DNA from: Massilia sp. UMI-21
GTDB taxonomy: Bacteria > Pseudomonadota > Gammaproteobacteria > Burkholderiales > Burkholderiaceae_D
Assembly: GCA_015277795.1 (NCBI GenBank)
Contig: CP063848.1
Coordinates: 4,030,001 to 4,094,000, forward strand
Length of the DNA: 64,000 nt
Reading direction: 5' to 3'
The notes below the pieces were generated by a model. That model was not told the DNA's origin, did not search any database, and saw only the letters and a program-made list of their open reading frames with translations. Each line of letters opens with the position of its first letter. Positions within the stretch are counted from its first letter, which is position 1. The position numbers were made by a program, and so were the translations under genes. Positions 17,655-28,601 of this stretch are shown piece after piece.

Positions 17655-18527
17655 TCAGGCCAGCGCGTCGGCGGCCTGGTTCTGCAGCAGCGCCAGCAAA
17701 TGGGCGATTTCTTCGCGCATCTTGCGGCGGTCGACGATCATGTCGACGGCGCCTTTCTGCACCAGGAACTCGGCACGCTGGAAGCCTTCCGGCAGCTTTT
17801 CGCGGACGGTGTTCTCGATCACGCGCGGGCCGGCGAAGCCGATCAGGGCCTTCGGCTCGGCGATGACGACGTCGCCCATGAAGGCGAACGAGGCCGAGAC
17901 GCCGCCCATGGTCGGGTCGGTCAGCACGCTAATGAAGGGCAGTTTCTTTTCCGACAGCTTGGTCAGCATCGCGGTGGTCTTGGCCATCTGCATCAGCGAC
18001 AGCAGGCCTTCCTGCATGCGGGCGCCGCCGGTGGCGGTAATGCAGATGAAGGGCAGCTTCTGCTCCAGCGCCACCTGGGCGCCGCGCGCGAAGCGCTCGC
18101 CGACGACCGAACCCATCGAGCCGCCCATGAATTCGAATTCGAAGCAGGCAACCACGACCGGCAGGCTCATGATCGATCCGCCCTGCACGATCAGCGCATC
18201 GGTTTCGCCGGTGGCGTCCATGGCCTGCTTGAGGCGGTCAGGATACTTCTTGCTGTCCTTGAACTTCAGGGTGTCGACCGGCAGGGCTTCCTGGCCGATC
18301 TCGTAGCGGCCGCCCTCGTCGAGCAGCGCATCGAGGCGCTCGCGGGCGCGGATGCGCATGTGATGGTCGCACTTGGGGCAAACGTGCTGGTTCGATTCCA
18401 GGTCGGCGCGGTACAGGACCGATTCGCACGACGGACACTTGACCCACAGCCCTTCGGGCATGGTCTTGCTCTTGGCGGCATCGGAGCGCTGGATCCGTGG
18501 GGGCAGCAGTTTTTCTAGCCAACTCAT
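17655..18527 (-). CDS. accD: Acetyl-CoA carboxylase carboxyltransferase subunit beta
   Basis: A 290-residue subunit that, with AccA, transfers CO2 from carboxybiotin to acetyl-CoA for fatty-acid synthesis. The N-terminal zinc ribbon is complete: Cys31, Cys34, Cys50, Cys53 (CPSC and CPKC). The crotonase-fold core includes [21 protein letters not shown] and [17 protein letters not shown] precedes the ATG at 18527. A possible promoter lies upstream on the minus strand (-35 TTCGAC at 18587-18592, 18-bp spacer, -10 TACACT at 18563-18568), consistent with accD starting a transcript now that trpA is separated from it. Confidence 0.97.
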   Translation of the reverse strand: MSWLEKLLPPRIQRSDAAKSKTMPEGLWVKCPSCESVLYRADLESNQHVCPKCDHHMRIRARERLDALLDEGGRYEIGQEALPVDTLKFKDSKKYPDRLKQAMDATGETDALIVQGGSIMSLPVVVACFEFEFMGGSMGSVVGERFARGAQVALEQKLPFICITATGGARMQEGLLSLMQMAKTTAMLTKLSEKKLPFISVLTDPTMGGVSASFAFMGDVVIAEPKALIGFAGPRVIENTVREKLPEGFQRAEFLVQKGAVDMIVDRRKMREEIAHLLALLQNQAADALA

Positions 18528-18774
18528 CTTTTCTCCTTGCGGCAAGTCTTCGAGGTGGCGGTAGTGTAGCCGCAAGCGCCCCGCTTGTCGAATGCTGTCG
18601 CCCGACTAATTATCTTTCCGACATGATTGCTTCGCGGGGCGGCGGGAGGCGTTTCCGCTGGCGTCGCGGCCGAGTTTGTCGGGCAGGTCCTACAGTCGGC
18701 TTTCCCCTGTGCCGATAGGCACGCTCCCTGAGAGGACTACCATGGGAACACGACGAACCGAGAAGGAGAACAGC

Positions 18775-19074
18775 ATGGCTGAAAACAAAGGCAAAGGCGT
18801 CAAGGGCCGGCCGTATGACGAACTGAGCGGCGTTGGCACCAGCGATGCCGGGATCACCGGCACCACCGGCAACCTGAACGACAGCGGCAACGACGGCGGC
18901 GTCGGCCAACCGCCGCTGCGCGACGAGGGCAACCGACAGAGCGTGGCCGACGACGGCCAGACCGGCAGCACCCCCGCCCTGGGCAATGCGCAGCGCGTGC
19001 CGCAGCACTACCACAAGGAAGGCGACAAGGACGCCGCGCCGCCGCACGACCATCACCAGAGCCGCAAGGGCTGA
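18775..19074 (+). CDS. Small hydrophilic, probably disordered protein
   Basis: A predicted 99-residue protein with no membrane segment and few hydrophobic residues. It is rich in Gly, Asn, Asp and Thr (GTSDAGITGTTGNLNDSGNDGG) and ends in a His/Lys-rich tail (HYHKEGDKDAAPPHDHHQS). ATG 18775 has AAGGAG 7 bases upstream; another ATG at 18742 (with GAGAGG) would add 11 residues. I do not recognise a family. The composition recalls stress-induced hydrophilic proteins, but that is only an impression. It lies with the next gene in the trpA/accD insertion. Confidence 0.6.
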   Translation: MAENKGKGVKGRPYDELSGVGTSDAGITGTTGNLNDSGNDGGVGQPPLRDEGNRQSVADDGQTGSTPALGNAQRVPQHYHKEGDKDAAPPHDHHQSRKG

Positions 19075-19241
19075 TACTCCCCGGCGCGCTTCCCGGCCGC
19101 CATCCACACCAGCGCAGGGTCGGCGAGTCGTCTCGGACAGTCCGTCAGGATGTCCGCTGAGGCGACCCTGGCCCTGCCTGCCGCTGTCTTCCGCTGTCTT
19201 CGGCTACTTTCCCGCCCTTCTATTCCATTTGGCAAGTCCTA

Positions 19242-19270
19242 TTGTTCTTGAATGGGAACATTGCTAGGAT
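19242..19270 (+). promoter_or_regulatory. Candidate promoter of the transglutaminase-like gene
   Basis: -35 TTGTTC (19242-19247), a 17-bp spacer and -10 TAGGAT (19265-19270) stand about 48 bases before the GTG start. Confidence 0.45.
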
Positions 19271-19318
19271 CGCAAAAAAATTTGCATCCGGCGTCCAGCC
19301 CCATTCCCGACCACCGCC

Positions 19319-20197
19319 GTGAAGAAACTGATTGTCCTGTTGCTCCTTGCAGCGCACGCGTCCCTGGGTTTCGCCCAATCGGGTCGCACCCATCTTTCCG
19401 AAAAAATCGATATCGCCAGCCTGAACCTGCGCAGCCTGGGCGAAGAAATCACCAAAAACGCGGGTAGCGACTACCAGAAAGCCACGCTCTTGCTGGACTG
19501 GGTCAGCAATCGCCTGGCATGGCTGGCGACCGATTACCAGCGACGAACGGTAGCGGAGATCCTGGAACGCGGCGGCGGCAATTGCTACGAACTGGCGCAG
19601 GTGTATCTGGCACTGGTGCAGGAAATGCACATCAAGTCCCGTCCCATTGCGGAAGTGAACCTGTCGAGGCATCATCCCGAGCGGCAGGTACAGGCCGAGC
19701 AGTTGGTGGAGGAAAAAGGCGTCCGCTACTCCCTGTTCGGCGCCCGCCATAACGACCATCGCTGGCTGGAGGTCCATGACGAAGCTTCAGGACAATGGTT
19801 GCCGGTCGATCCGACCATGAATGTCATCGGTGTCGACCGGTGGGTAAAGGCCCGGCTGGGATTCGGCAAACGGGTGAGCATCGACCCCGCCATTTCCGAC
19901 GACATGATCGCGCCTTTCGCTATCTTCGTGACCGATGACAGCAAGACCCGGATGATCGATAACCGGTCGGCCTACTACATGGTGGAACAGTTCGACAAGG
20001 CATACGACAACAAGCTGTCGAAGCTTCCCTCCTGGAACAGGTGGGTCGGCCTGATCGATTCATTGTCCCGACACGCCAGATCCGCTTTCGAGAGCCAGGA
20101 AAACTTCCATCTCCAAACGAAACAGATCGACGAACTCGATGCGGTTTACCGGGATTTAAAGGCGGAATACCTGAAATCCCGGACAGAAGCAGGATAA
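19319..20197 (+). CDS. Secreted transglutaminase-like cysteine protein
   Basis: A 292-residue protein with a signal peptide (MKKLIVLLLLAAHASLGFAQ). A transglutaminase-like papain-fold core follows: Cys89 in GGGNCYELAQVYLAL, His147 in DHRWLEV and Asp164 in LPVDPT form the expected triad. Such bacterial domains are mostly peptidases or crosslinking enzymes of the envelope; the substrate is unknown. The C-terminal 100 residues are helical and unassigned. The GTG start is inferred because it begins the signal peptide, and no good ribosome site precedes it. Codons are visibly more AT-rich than in the neighbouring genes, which suggests later acquisition. Confidence 0.75.
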   Translation: MKKLIVLLLLAAHASLGFAQSGRTHLSEKIDIASLNLRSLGEEITKNAGSDYQKATLLLDWVSNRLAWLATDYQRRTVAEILERGGGNCYELAQVYLALVQEMHIKSRPIAEVNLSRHHPERQVQAEQLVEEKGVRYSLFGARHNDHRWLEVHDEASGQWLPVDPTMNVIGVDRWVKARLGFGKRVSIDPAISDDMIAPFAIFVTDDSKTRMIDNRSAYYMVEQFDKAYDNKLSKLPSWNRWVGLIDSLSRHARSAFESQENFHLQTKQIDELDAVYRDLKAEYLKSRTEAG

Positions 20198-20403
20198 GGC
20201 GGACCCGGCCGCGCGAGCAGCCGGCACGCAATATGAGAGGGACGCCGCGATGAGGTCCCTGTTCCCGGACAGACGCAAGAACTTAGGTGTGCGAGAGCAA
20301 TTGCTCAGTCAGCTGTTCAGTCAGTTGCTTCGTCCAGCACATGAGGCAATCATCGCAGCATCGAACGGCAGGATGGCGCCCGCCGTTCGACACTGCCCGT
20401 CCT

Positions 20404-21201
20404 TCAAGCGTCGAGCGCGCTACGAATGCCGTGCGTGAACGCCCGTACCGCCTCCACGGCCTGCTCCTTCGGCACCGATTCCAGCTCCTGGATGATGCGG
20501 CTGCCGATCACCACCGCATCCGCCACTTCCGCCACCGCACGCGCGGTGGCGCCGTCGCGGATGCCGAAACCGACGCCGATCGGCAGCTTCACGTGTTCGC
20601 GGATCGCGCCCACGCGGCGCGCCACGTCGGCGGTGTCGATGCTGCCGGCGCCGGTGACGCCCTTGAGCGACACGTAGTAGCTGAAGCCGCTGCCGTAGCG
20701 CGCCACCTGCCGCACGCGCTCGGTGGTCGAGGTCGGGGCCAGCAGGAAGATCAGGTCGAGCTCCCCGGCGCGCATGGCCTCGGCGAAGCTTGCACACTCT
20801 TCCGGCGGATAATCCACCACGATGGCGCCGTCGGCGCCCGCTTCCTTCGCGCAGCGAATGAAGTTGTCGGAACCGATGCGTTCGATCGGGTTGGCGTAGC
20901 CCATCAGGACCACCGGCGTGCTGCTGTTGGTCTTGCGGAATTCGCGCACGAATCCGAACACGTCGTGCAGGCCGATGTTGAACTTGAGCGCGCGTTCGCA
21001 GGCGCGCTGGATGACCGGGCCTTCGGCCATCGGATCGGAAAACGGAACGCCCAGTTCGAGGACGTCGGCGCCGCCCTCCACCAAAGCGTGCATCAGGGGC
21101 ACGGTGAGCTCGGGCCCGGGGTCGCCGGCGGTGATGAAGGTGACCAGGCCGGTCTTGTTCTGCGCCTTCAGGGACGCAAAGGTCGGTGCGATACGGGACA
21201 T
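20404..21201 (-). CDS. trpA: Tryptophan synthase alpha subunit
   Basis: A 265-residue TIM-barrel that cleaves indole-3-glycerol phosphate to indole, channelled to TrpB. The catalytic Glu lies in [18 protein letters not shown] near residue 50 and the Asp in IVVDYPPEE near 130. The phosphate-binding [10 protein letters not shown] near 200 is present. It is the last gene of trpF-trpB-trpA, 52 bases after trpB. In related genomes accD normally follows; here two plus-strand genes intervene. Confidence 0.97.
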   Translation of the reverse strand: MSRIAPTFASLKAQNKTGLVTFITAGDPGPELTVPLMHALVEGGADVLELGVPFSDPMAEGPVIQRACERALKFNIGLHDVFGFVREFRKTNSSTPVVLMGYANPIERIGSDNFIRCAKEAGADGAIVVDYPPEECASFAEAMRAGELDLIFLLAPTSTTERVRQVARYGSGFSYYVSLKGVTGAGSIDTADVARRVGAIREHVKLPIGVGFGIRDGATARAVAEVADAVVIGSRIIQELESVPKEQAVEAVRAFTHGIRSALDA

Positions 21202-21253
21202 GCTGTTCTTTCCATAAACGGGTGGACAATCGGGAGGGTCTGCTGGACGGCGC

Positions 21254-22478
<1,225 letters not shown>

Positions 22479-22495
<17 letters not shown>

Positions 22496-23171
22496 GGTGG
22501 TTCTCGCTTGAAATGATGGCGTCGGCGGCCCGCACGGCCCCGATGAAGTCGGCAATCTTGCGGGCATCCTTGATGCCCTTCTGCGCTTCGACGCCGCTGC
22601 TGACGTCGACCGCGAAGGGGCGAACACGTAGAATCGCGTCAGTCGCGTTTTGTACGTTCAAGCCACCACTCAAAACGAGCCGAGGCGCGAGCTCTTTTGG
22701 GACGAGAGACCAATCGAAAACCTTTCCTGCGCCGCCGTAGGCGTCTACCCAGGTATCCAGCAACAGGCCGGAGAACCACGGACTGGCGGCGCGGTATGTG
22801 CGCTCATATTCTAGCAGTTCATCCGGGCTCGTGTCCGCCTTGACGCGGAAGGCGCGCACGAAGGGACGCGCCACCGCCGCGGCCAACTCCGCGCACTGCC
22901 CGGCCGTTTCATCGCCATGGAACTGGATCAGCGACAGCGGCGCACGCGCGGCCACCGCCCGCAGCTCCTCGACCGTCGCGTTGACGAACAGCGCCACCGC
23001 GGAAACGAAGGGCGGCAGCGCCCGGCACAACCCGGCCGCCTGCTCGGGCGTGACGTAGCGCGGGCTGTTCGGATAGAACACGAATCCCAGCGCGTCGGCG
23101 CCGGCTGAGACGGCCGCGCGCAGGTCTTCCTCGCGCGTGATGCCGCAAATCTTGATACGGGTGCGTTGCAT
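22479..23171 (-). CDS. trpF: Phosphoribosylanthranilate isomerase
   Basis: A 230-residue TIM-barrel for the third step from anthranilate to tryptophan. The general base Cys lies in [12 protein letters not shown] and the acid Asp in [19 protein letters not shown]. The phosphate site is GGLNVQNA and VDVSSGVE. It lies 18 bases after truA on the same strand and overlaps trpB. Confidence 0.96.
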
Positions 23172-23189
23172 GACGATCCTTGAAACGGG

Positions 23190-23990
23190 CTATAGCCAGG
23201 GCAGCGGATGTGTTGGCTCTTGGGGCAATCCCCACTTCGGATCGTAATCGATTTTGGCCAGGTACAGGCCGTCCGGCATGAAGGTGGGCGCGGCGACGTC
23301 GCGCGAGCGGCTCTCGAGCACCTCTTTCATCCAGCCCGGTTCGTTGCGGCCGGTGCCCACGTAGATGAGCGAGCCGACGATGTTGCGCACCATGTGATGG
23401 AGAAAAGCGCTGGCGCGCACCGTGAACACGATCACGTCGCCGTAGCGCCGGATGCTCACCTCGTGCATCTGCTTGACCGGAGTATTCGCCTGGCAGCCCG
23501 AGGCCCGGAAGGCCGAGAAATCGTGCTCGCCGATCAGGTGGCGGCCCGCCTCCACCATGCGCTCGACGTCCAGCGGACGAAACACCCACCCGGCCCGGCC
23601 GGCCAGCAGCGCCGACGGGTTCGGATTGTTGTACAGCACGTAATGGTAGGTGCGCGAGCGCGCCGAGAAGCGCGCGTGGAATGCGTTGCCGTCAAGCTCG
23701 GGCGCGAGCTCGTGCGCCCAGCGCACCACGATCGACTCCGGCAGGAAGGCGTTCACGCCGCGCACCCAGCTCTGCGTGGCGCGGTCCAGCGTCGTGTCGA
23801 AATGGACCACCTGCTCGATGCCGTGCACGCCGGCGTCGGTGCGGCCGGCGCAGGTGGTGGCCAGCGGCGTGCAGGCGAACTTCTCGAGGGCGATCTCGAG
23901 CCGGTCCTGGACGGTGTTACGCTCCGGTTGCTTCTGGTAGCCGTTCCAGCCCGTACCGACGTACTGGACACCCAGTGCGATGCGCCTCAC
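23190..23990 (-). CDS. truA: tRNA pseudouridine(38-40) synthase
   Basis: A 266-residue synthase that isomerises uridines 38-40 of the anticodon arm. The catalytic Asp52 lies in GRTDAGVH. FRASGCQANTPVKQMHEVSI and the C-terminal FLHHMVRNIVGSL are typical. It starts with GTG, overlapping the fimV stop as GTGA, so translation is coupled to fimV. Confidence 0.95.
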   Translation of the reverse strand: MRRIALGVQYVGTGWNGYQKQPERNTVQDRLEIALEKFACTPLATTCAGRTDAGVHGIEQVVHFDTTLDRATQSWVRGVNAFLPESIVVRWAHELAPELDGNAFHARFSARSRTYHYVLYNNPNPSALLAGRAGWVFRPLDVERMVEAGRHLIGEHDFSAFRASGCQANTPVKQMHEVSIRRYGDVIVFTVRASAFLHHMVRNIVGSLIYVGTGRNEPGWMKEVLESRSRDVAAPTFMPDGLYLAKIDYDPKWGLPQEPTHPLPWL

Positions 23991-26900
23991 GCGAGCAGCG
24001 AGCGCATCGCGCTGGCCTTGCTCACCTGTTCGCCGCTGCCGCCCTTGATGACTTCATCGAGCAACTCGCGCGCACCTTCCTTGTCGCCGATCTCCTGGTA
24101 GGCGATTGCGAGGTCGAGCTTGGTTTCCATTTCCATGTGCTCCGGCGACAGCGCGGCCGCTTCGCCGGCCGCGCCCTGCTCCGGCAGGTCGGTGGCCGCC
24201 GCGGCGCTTGCCGGCTGCTCGAAGGACGGCAGGTCGAGGTCGATATCGGCCAGGTCGAACGATGGCTCCACCGGTCCGGGGACCGATTCCCCGGTCGCCG
24301 CAGGCGCCGGGATTTCTTCCAGCGCGAACGGGTCGGTGCCGTCATCCACCTGCATGTCGAAGGCGAACGGCTCGGCGGCCGGCACTGCAGTCGCCGGCGG
24401 GGCGTCGAATTCGAAAGGTTCCACCGCCGGCTGGGCCAGGGCCGGGGCCGGGGCAGCAGCATCGGCATCGGCGTCGGCCGGGCTGCCGAAGTCCATGGTG
24501 TCGAGGTCGAACAGGGGGTCGTCCGCGCCGAGCGCGGATGCCGGGGCGCTGGCGATCGCCGGGACTTCCTCGTGGAAGGGCGTCGCCTCGGCCACACTGG
24601 CTGCCGGCGCCGCCGGCGCCGACAGGCCGAAGTCCATCGTATCGAGGTCGAACAAGGGGTCGTTCTCTTGCGCGCCGGCGGTGGCCAGCGCCGGCACCTC
24701 GTCCTCGGCGATGGCAGGCAGCGGCGGCAGGTCGAATTCGGCGGCCAGGCCGGCCATGTCGATGTCGTGCTCCGCCGTCGAGGCCTGCGCGGCGCCGGCT
24801 TCCGGCTCGCCGAAGTGCATGTCGAAGGCCAGGTCGAAGGGCTCCTCGCTGGAGGAAGCAGGTGCGGCGGTCTCGTCGACCGGGAGCGCGGTGCCGGCAT
24901 CGCCGAGCGGATCCAGCGCGAAGTCGAGGTCCGGCACGGCGGTCTCGTCCTGGACCGCGTCCGGACCTGTCATGGCGATCGGCTCGCTGCTGCCGACCGG
25001 CTCGAAGCTCAGGCCGCCGAGGTCGAAATCGAGTGCATTGTCTTCGGTGCGCTGTGCGGTGTCCACGTCCGCCGCGGGCACGGCGGTCGCCTCCAGCTGC
25101 TCGTCGTGATCGATCGCGGCATGGGCGGCGCCGGCCGCCGCGCCCGCACCCAGGGCCGCCAGCGGGGCGCCAAGCGCATCGGCACGCGCGTTATCGAGCG
25201 GGCTGCCCGAACGGAAGGCATCTTCGAGCTGCTTCGACAGCAGCGTCTGCTGCTCGCGCTCCTGCGGGCTCGGGCTGTGCACCGCCGCCGCGGCGGCGCC
25301 GTTGGCGGCACTGGCATACAAGGGATTGGCCGGGTCGATGCCCATGCCGAGGGCCGCGGCCTGGGCCCATTCGTCGCCCTGGCCGCGCGTCAGGCCGTGC
25401 AGCTCGTTGGCCTGGGTCTCGAAGGCGCGCAGGTCCTTGCGCGCGGCGTAGATCTCGAGCAGCTTGAGGCGCACCGCATGGCGTTCCGGATGGGTGCGCA
25501 GGGCTTCCTTCAGGATCTCTTCGGCCTGGGCGTCGCGGCCATAGGCGATGTAGACGTCGGCTTCCGCGACCGGATCGACCTCGTTCGTGTCGAGCTGCGA
25601 GGCCGACGGCGCGAAGCTGGAATTGAACACGCTGTTGCTGGTGTCGACGCTCTGGCCGCCCGCTTCCGCGAACAGCGAATGCGCGGCCTGCTTCGGTACG
25701 CCCGGCACCGTCGGTTCCGCGATCACGGCCTGGGCGCCGCCCGGCTTCTTCTTGCGGCGCTGCGAGACGCCCAGCGCGGCAAGCAGCAGGATGGCTGCGC
25801 CGCCGGCGATGATGTTGATGTTGTCCATCAAGGTGTCGGCGAAGCTCTTCTCTTGCGGCTTGGCCTGCTGCGCTGCCTTCGCCCTGGCCTTCTCGGCAGG
25901 CTTGGCTGCCGGGACGGCCGGAGCCTGCGCCAGTTTGCCGGCGCCGGCGCCGGCCACCACCGCGTTCTGCGCCTCGCTGCCAGAACGGCTCTTCACCGTC
26001 ATCAGCTGTTCGAGTTCGTTGACGTTCTTCTCGAGTTCCTTGACGCGCTCCTGGGCCTGCGCCAGTTCGCGCTCGCGCGCGATGGCGTCTTCGGCGGTGG
26101 TGGTATTCGCACCATTGTCGGCTTGCGCGCCGGCCGCCGCCCCGGTGGCCTTGGACAGGCGCAGCTGGTCCTGCGATTCATTGGCGGCGGTGCGGCCTTC
26201 CTCGACCTTGGCGGTGATCTTGCCGGCTGCGCTCTGGCCGGCCTGCGGCGTGCGCTGCGGGGCCGCGTTCGCCACCTGCCCGGCCAGCTTGTTGCGGTAG
26301 GCGTTGAAGTCGGCCGCGTGCGCGATCACGATGCCGCGCGCCTCGGACTCGCTGCCGCTGCCCCGGATCGCGCCGGAATCGGGCACCGACAGGATCTGGC
26401 CCGACTTCAGGCGGTTCATGTTATTGCCGATGAAGGCGTCCGGATTGGCGCGGTACAGCGCCACCAGCATCATGTCGAGCGAGATGTCGGCCGGGCGCAG
26501 CTTGCTTGCGATCTCACCGAGGGTATCGCCCGGGCGTACGCGGTAGCGCGACGGGGCCTCGACCGCCGCCGCGCGCGGCGCCGGCGCCGGGCTGTCGCGG
26601 CGCGCCTGCTCCTGTGGCGGCTGGGCGACCGGCGCGGCCGGCTGCGCCGGCGCCGGCGCCGGCGCCGGCCGCGCTGCCGGCTGGGCCGGCTGGCGGGTCT
26701 CGGCCGCCGCCTGGGCCGACTGGGTCGCGCGCAGCTCGGCCGGGTCGAGCAGGAAGGTGTACTCGCGCACCAGGCGGCCGTTGTTCCAGGACAGCTCGAG
26801 CAGCATGTCCACGAAAGGCTCGTTCAGCGGCTGCGTCGAGCTCACGCGGATCACCTGGCGGCCCGCGCGCTGCTCGACATTGAAGCGCAGCGACAGCAGG

Positions 26901-27157
26901 GCCGGGTTGAATTCGATGTTGGCCGCGCGGAAGGCTTCCGGCGAGGCCAGCTTCACCGCCATGCTGGATGCATCTTCGCTGGCGCTCGTCGTCAGTTCGA
27001 TCTCGGCGCGCAGCGGCTGTCCGAGCGCCGACAGCACCGTCAGTTTCCCGAGGCCGGCGGCTTGCGCGGCGGACGACAGGAGCACGGCGCTGGCCACAGC
27101 GGCGGTGACTGTTTTCAGCGCAAACGCCATGAGCGGAGGACGATGAGGAAAATGCAT
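23987..27157 (-). CDS. fimV: FimV/HubP-family polar hub protein
   Basis: A 1056-residue bitopic inner-membrane protein. After a signal peptide (to about residue 33) comes the FimV N-terminal domain (GLGKLTVLSALGQPLRAEIEL), then a Pro/Ala linker and a periplasmic LysM domain (RYRVRPGDTLGEIASKL). A coiled coil (residues about 355-390) precedes the membrane helix (IIAGGAAILLLAALG). A long acidic cytoplasmic part follows, with repeated FDL modules, and then the FimV C-terminal TPR-like domain (KLDLAIAYQEIGDKEGARELLDEVI). The family organises cell poles, twitching and type IV pili. An alternative start is 27130. Confidence 0.93.
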   Translation of the reverse strand: MHFPHRPPLMAFALKTVTAAVASAVLLSSAAQAAGLGKLTVLSALGQPLRAEIELTTSASEDASSMAVKLASPEAFRAANIEFNPALLSLRFNVEQRAGRQVIRVSSTQPLNEPFVDMLLELSWNNGRLVREYTFLLDPAELRATQSAQAAAETRQPAQPAARPAPAPAPAQPAAPVAQPPQEQARRDSPAPAPRAAAVEAPSRYRVRPGDTLGEIASKLRPADISLDMMLVALYRANPDAFIGNNMNRLKSGQILSVPDSGAIRGSGSESEARGIVIAHAADFNAYRNKLAGQVANAAPQRTPQAGQSAAGKITAKVEEGRTAANESQDQLRLSKATGAAAGAQADNGANTTTAEDAIARERELAQAQERVKELEKNVNELEQLMTVKSRSGSEAQNAVVAGAGAGKLAQAPAVPAAKPAEKARAKAAQQAKPQEKSFADTLMDNINIIAGGAAILLLAALGVSQRRKKKPGGAQAVIAEPTVPGVPKQAAHSLFAEAGGQSVDTSNSVFNSSFAPSASQLDTNEVDPVAEADVYIAYGRDAQAEEILKEALRTHPERHAVRLKLLEIYAARKDLRAFETQANELHGLTRGQGDEWAQAAALGMGIDPANPLYASAANGAAAAAVHSPSPQEREQQTLLSKQLEDAFRSGSPLDNARADALGAPLAALGAGAAAGAAHAAIDHDEQLEATAVPAADVDTAQRTEDNALDFDLGGLSFEPVGSSEPIAMTGPDAVQDETAVPDLDFALDPLGDAGTALPVDETAAPASSSEEPFDLAFDMHFGEPEAGAAQASTAEHDIDMAGLAAEFDLPPLPAIAEDEVPALATAGAQENDPLFDLDTMDFGLSAPAAPAASVAEATPFHEEVPAIASAPASALGADDPLFDLDTMDFGSPADADADAAAPAPALAQPAVEPFEFDAPPATAVPAAEPFAFDMQVDDGTDPFALEEIPAPAATGESVPGPVEPSFDLADIDLDLPSFEQPASAAAATDLPEQGAAGEAAALSPEHMEMETKLDLAIAYQEIGDKEGARELLDEVIKGGSGEQVSKASAMRSLLA
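24485..24665 (-). repeat. Near-identical DNA repeat pair within fimV
   Basis: Two units of about 36 bases, near 24487-24522 and 24629-24664, differ at only a few positions. Each encodes DPLFDLDTMDFG in the acidic cytoplasmic part of FimV. The spacing is a multiple of three, so recombination between them would keep the frame. Confidence 0.7.
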
Positions 27158-27229
27158 AGTTGGCAGCGAAAGTTAGCTAAGGAAAGTTGACCTGAAGAAA
27201 GACGTTTCCTGGGAGTCTCAACATATCAT

Positions 27230-27245
27230 CATGCTCTGGAGCATG
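27230..27245. repeat. 16-bp inverted repeat upstream of fimV
   Basis: CATGCTC-TG-GAGCATG lies 73 bases before the fimV start, in the 291-base asd-fimV spacer. It could be an operator or a small hairpin. No other clear element was seen in that spacer except the hairpin after asd. Confidence 0.45.
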
Positions 27246-27412
27246 CAAGCTTCCCGCGCACATGGAAGGCGCTGTCCGAGGGGATGTGTGGCCAGAATGA
27301 CCGATGTGGAGTGAAATTGATAGCGTTTGATTACAAGCGCTTGGCAATATTACAGGAGGTATGGCAAAACTGCCAAGGTGGAAGGGCGCACCCGTGGGAC
27401 GCCCCGGCATAT

Positions 27413-27439
27413 CGGCTGGCCGGCCATGCGGGCCAGCCG
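27413..27439 (-). terminator. GC-rich hairpin after asd
   Basis: CGGCTGGCC and GGCCAGCCG pair perfectly (9 bp) ten bases after the asd stop. No T run follows on the minus strand, so it may slow rather than end transcription into fimV. Confidence 0.4.
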
Positions 27440-27448
27440 ACGAACTGC

Positions 27449-28576
27449 TTACTTGTCCAGCACGATGCGCAGCATGCGGCGCAGCGGTTCGGCGGCGCCC
27501 CACAGCAACTGGTCGCCGACGGTGAAGGCCGACAGGTAATCACTACCCATCGACATCTTGCGCAGGCGGCCCACCGGGATCGCCAGGCCGCCGGTCACCG
27601 CTGCCGGCGACAGCTCGCGCATCGAGGCTTCGCGGGTGTTCGGCACCAGCTTCACCCATTGGTTGTGCGAGGCGATGATGTCGTTGATCTCGTCGAGCGG
27701 CACGTCGCGCGTGAGCTTGATGGTCAGCGCCTGCGAATGGCAGCGCATGGCGCCGATGCGCACGCACAGGCCGTCGACAGGAATCGCCCTGGTCCCGAAG
27801 CCTTCGCCGCGGCCGAGGATCTTGTTGGTCTCGGCGCCGGCCTTCCACTCCTCTTTCGACTGGCCGTTGCCCAGGTCCTTGTCGATCCAGGGAATCAGGT
27901 TGCCGGCCAGCGGCACCCCGAACTGCCTGGTTTCGTCCGCGCTCAGGCCATGCTGGGTGGCCAGCACGCTGCGGTCGATCTCGAGGATGGCCGAGGCCGG
28001 GTCGTCCAGCAGCGGCTTGACGGCGCCGTTGATGGTGCCGAACTGGGTGAGCAGTTCGCGCATGTGCTGGGCGCCGCCGCCCGATGCCGCCTGGTAGGTC
28101 ATCGAGCTCATCCACTCGACCAGGCCGTGCTCGAACAGGCCGCCCAGGCCGATCAGCATGCAGGACACGGTGCAGTTACCGCCGATGAAATTCTTCACGC
28201 CGCGCGACATGGCGTTCTTGATGACGTCCTTGTTGACCGGATCGAGCACGATGACGGCGTCGTCGTTCATGCGCAGGGTCGAGGCGGCGTCGATCCAGTA
28301 GCCGTTCCAGCCGCTGGCGCGCAGCTTCGGGAACACATCAAGGGTGTAGTCGCCGCCCTGGCAGGAAATGATGATCTCGCATTTCGACAGCTCGGCGATG
28401 TCCGTCGCGCTCTTCAGGACGGTCTCGTTCTTCGCCATTTTTGGCGCGGCGCCGCCCGGGTTCGAGGTGGTGAAGAACACCGGCTCGATGTGGTCGAAAT
28501 CGCCCTCTTCCTGCATGCGCTGCATCAGGACCGAGCCCACCATGCCGCGCCAGCCTACCAGGCCTACCAGTTTCAT
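27449..28576 (-). CDS. asd: Aspartate-semialdehyde dehydrogenase
   Basis: A 375-residue NADPH enzyme that reduces aspartyl phosphate to the semialdehyde, the branch point to lysine/diaminopimelate, threonine and methionine. [14 protein letters not shown] is the nucleotide loop and Cys135 in GGNCTVS is the nucleophile. The length and motifs fit the Gram-negative (E. coli) type. AAGGG stands before the ATG at 28576. It follows leuB by 25 bases in the leu operon. Confidence 0.96.
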   Translation of the reverse strand: MKLVGLVGWRGMVGSVLMQRMQEEGDFDHIEPVFFTTSNPGGAAPKMAKNETVLKSATDIAELSKCEIIISCQGGDYTLDVFPKLRASGWNGYWIDAASTLRMNDDAVIVLDPVNKDVIKNAMSRGVKNFIGGNCTVSCMLIGLGGLFEHGLVEWMSSMTYQAASGGGAQHMRELLTQFGTINGAVKPLLDDPASAILEIDRSVLATQHGLSADETRQFGVPLAGNLIPWIDKDLGNGQSKEEWKAGAETNKILGRGEGFGTRAIPVDGLCVRIGAMRCHSQALTIKLTRDVPLDEINDIIASHNQWVKLVPNTREASMRELSPAAVTGGLAIPVGRLRKMSMGSDYLSAFTVGDQLLWGAAEPLRRMLRIVLDK

Positions 28577-28601
28577 GTTTTTTCCCTTGGAGTATGCAAA
28601 T

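Noticed and set aside
20250..20438. 62-codon plus-strand ORF between the transglutaminase-like gene and trpA
   Set aside because: Has a passable ribosome site, but runs into the trpA 3' end and has no recognisable features; the evidence is too weak to list it as a gene.
23681..27190. 1169-codon open frame opposite truA and fimV
   Set aside because: Low-complexity Arg/Gly product, spans two real genes on the other strand, no ribosome site or family signature.
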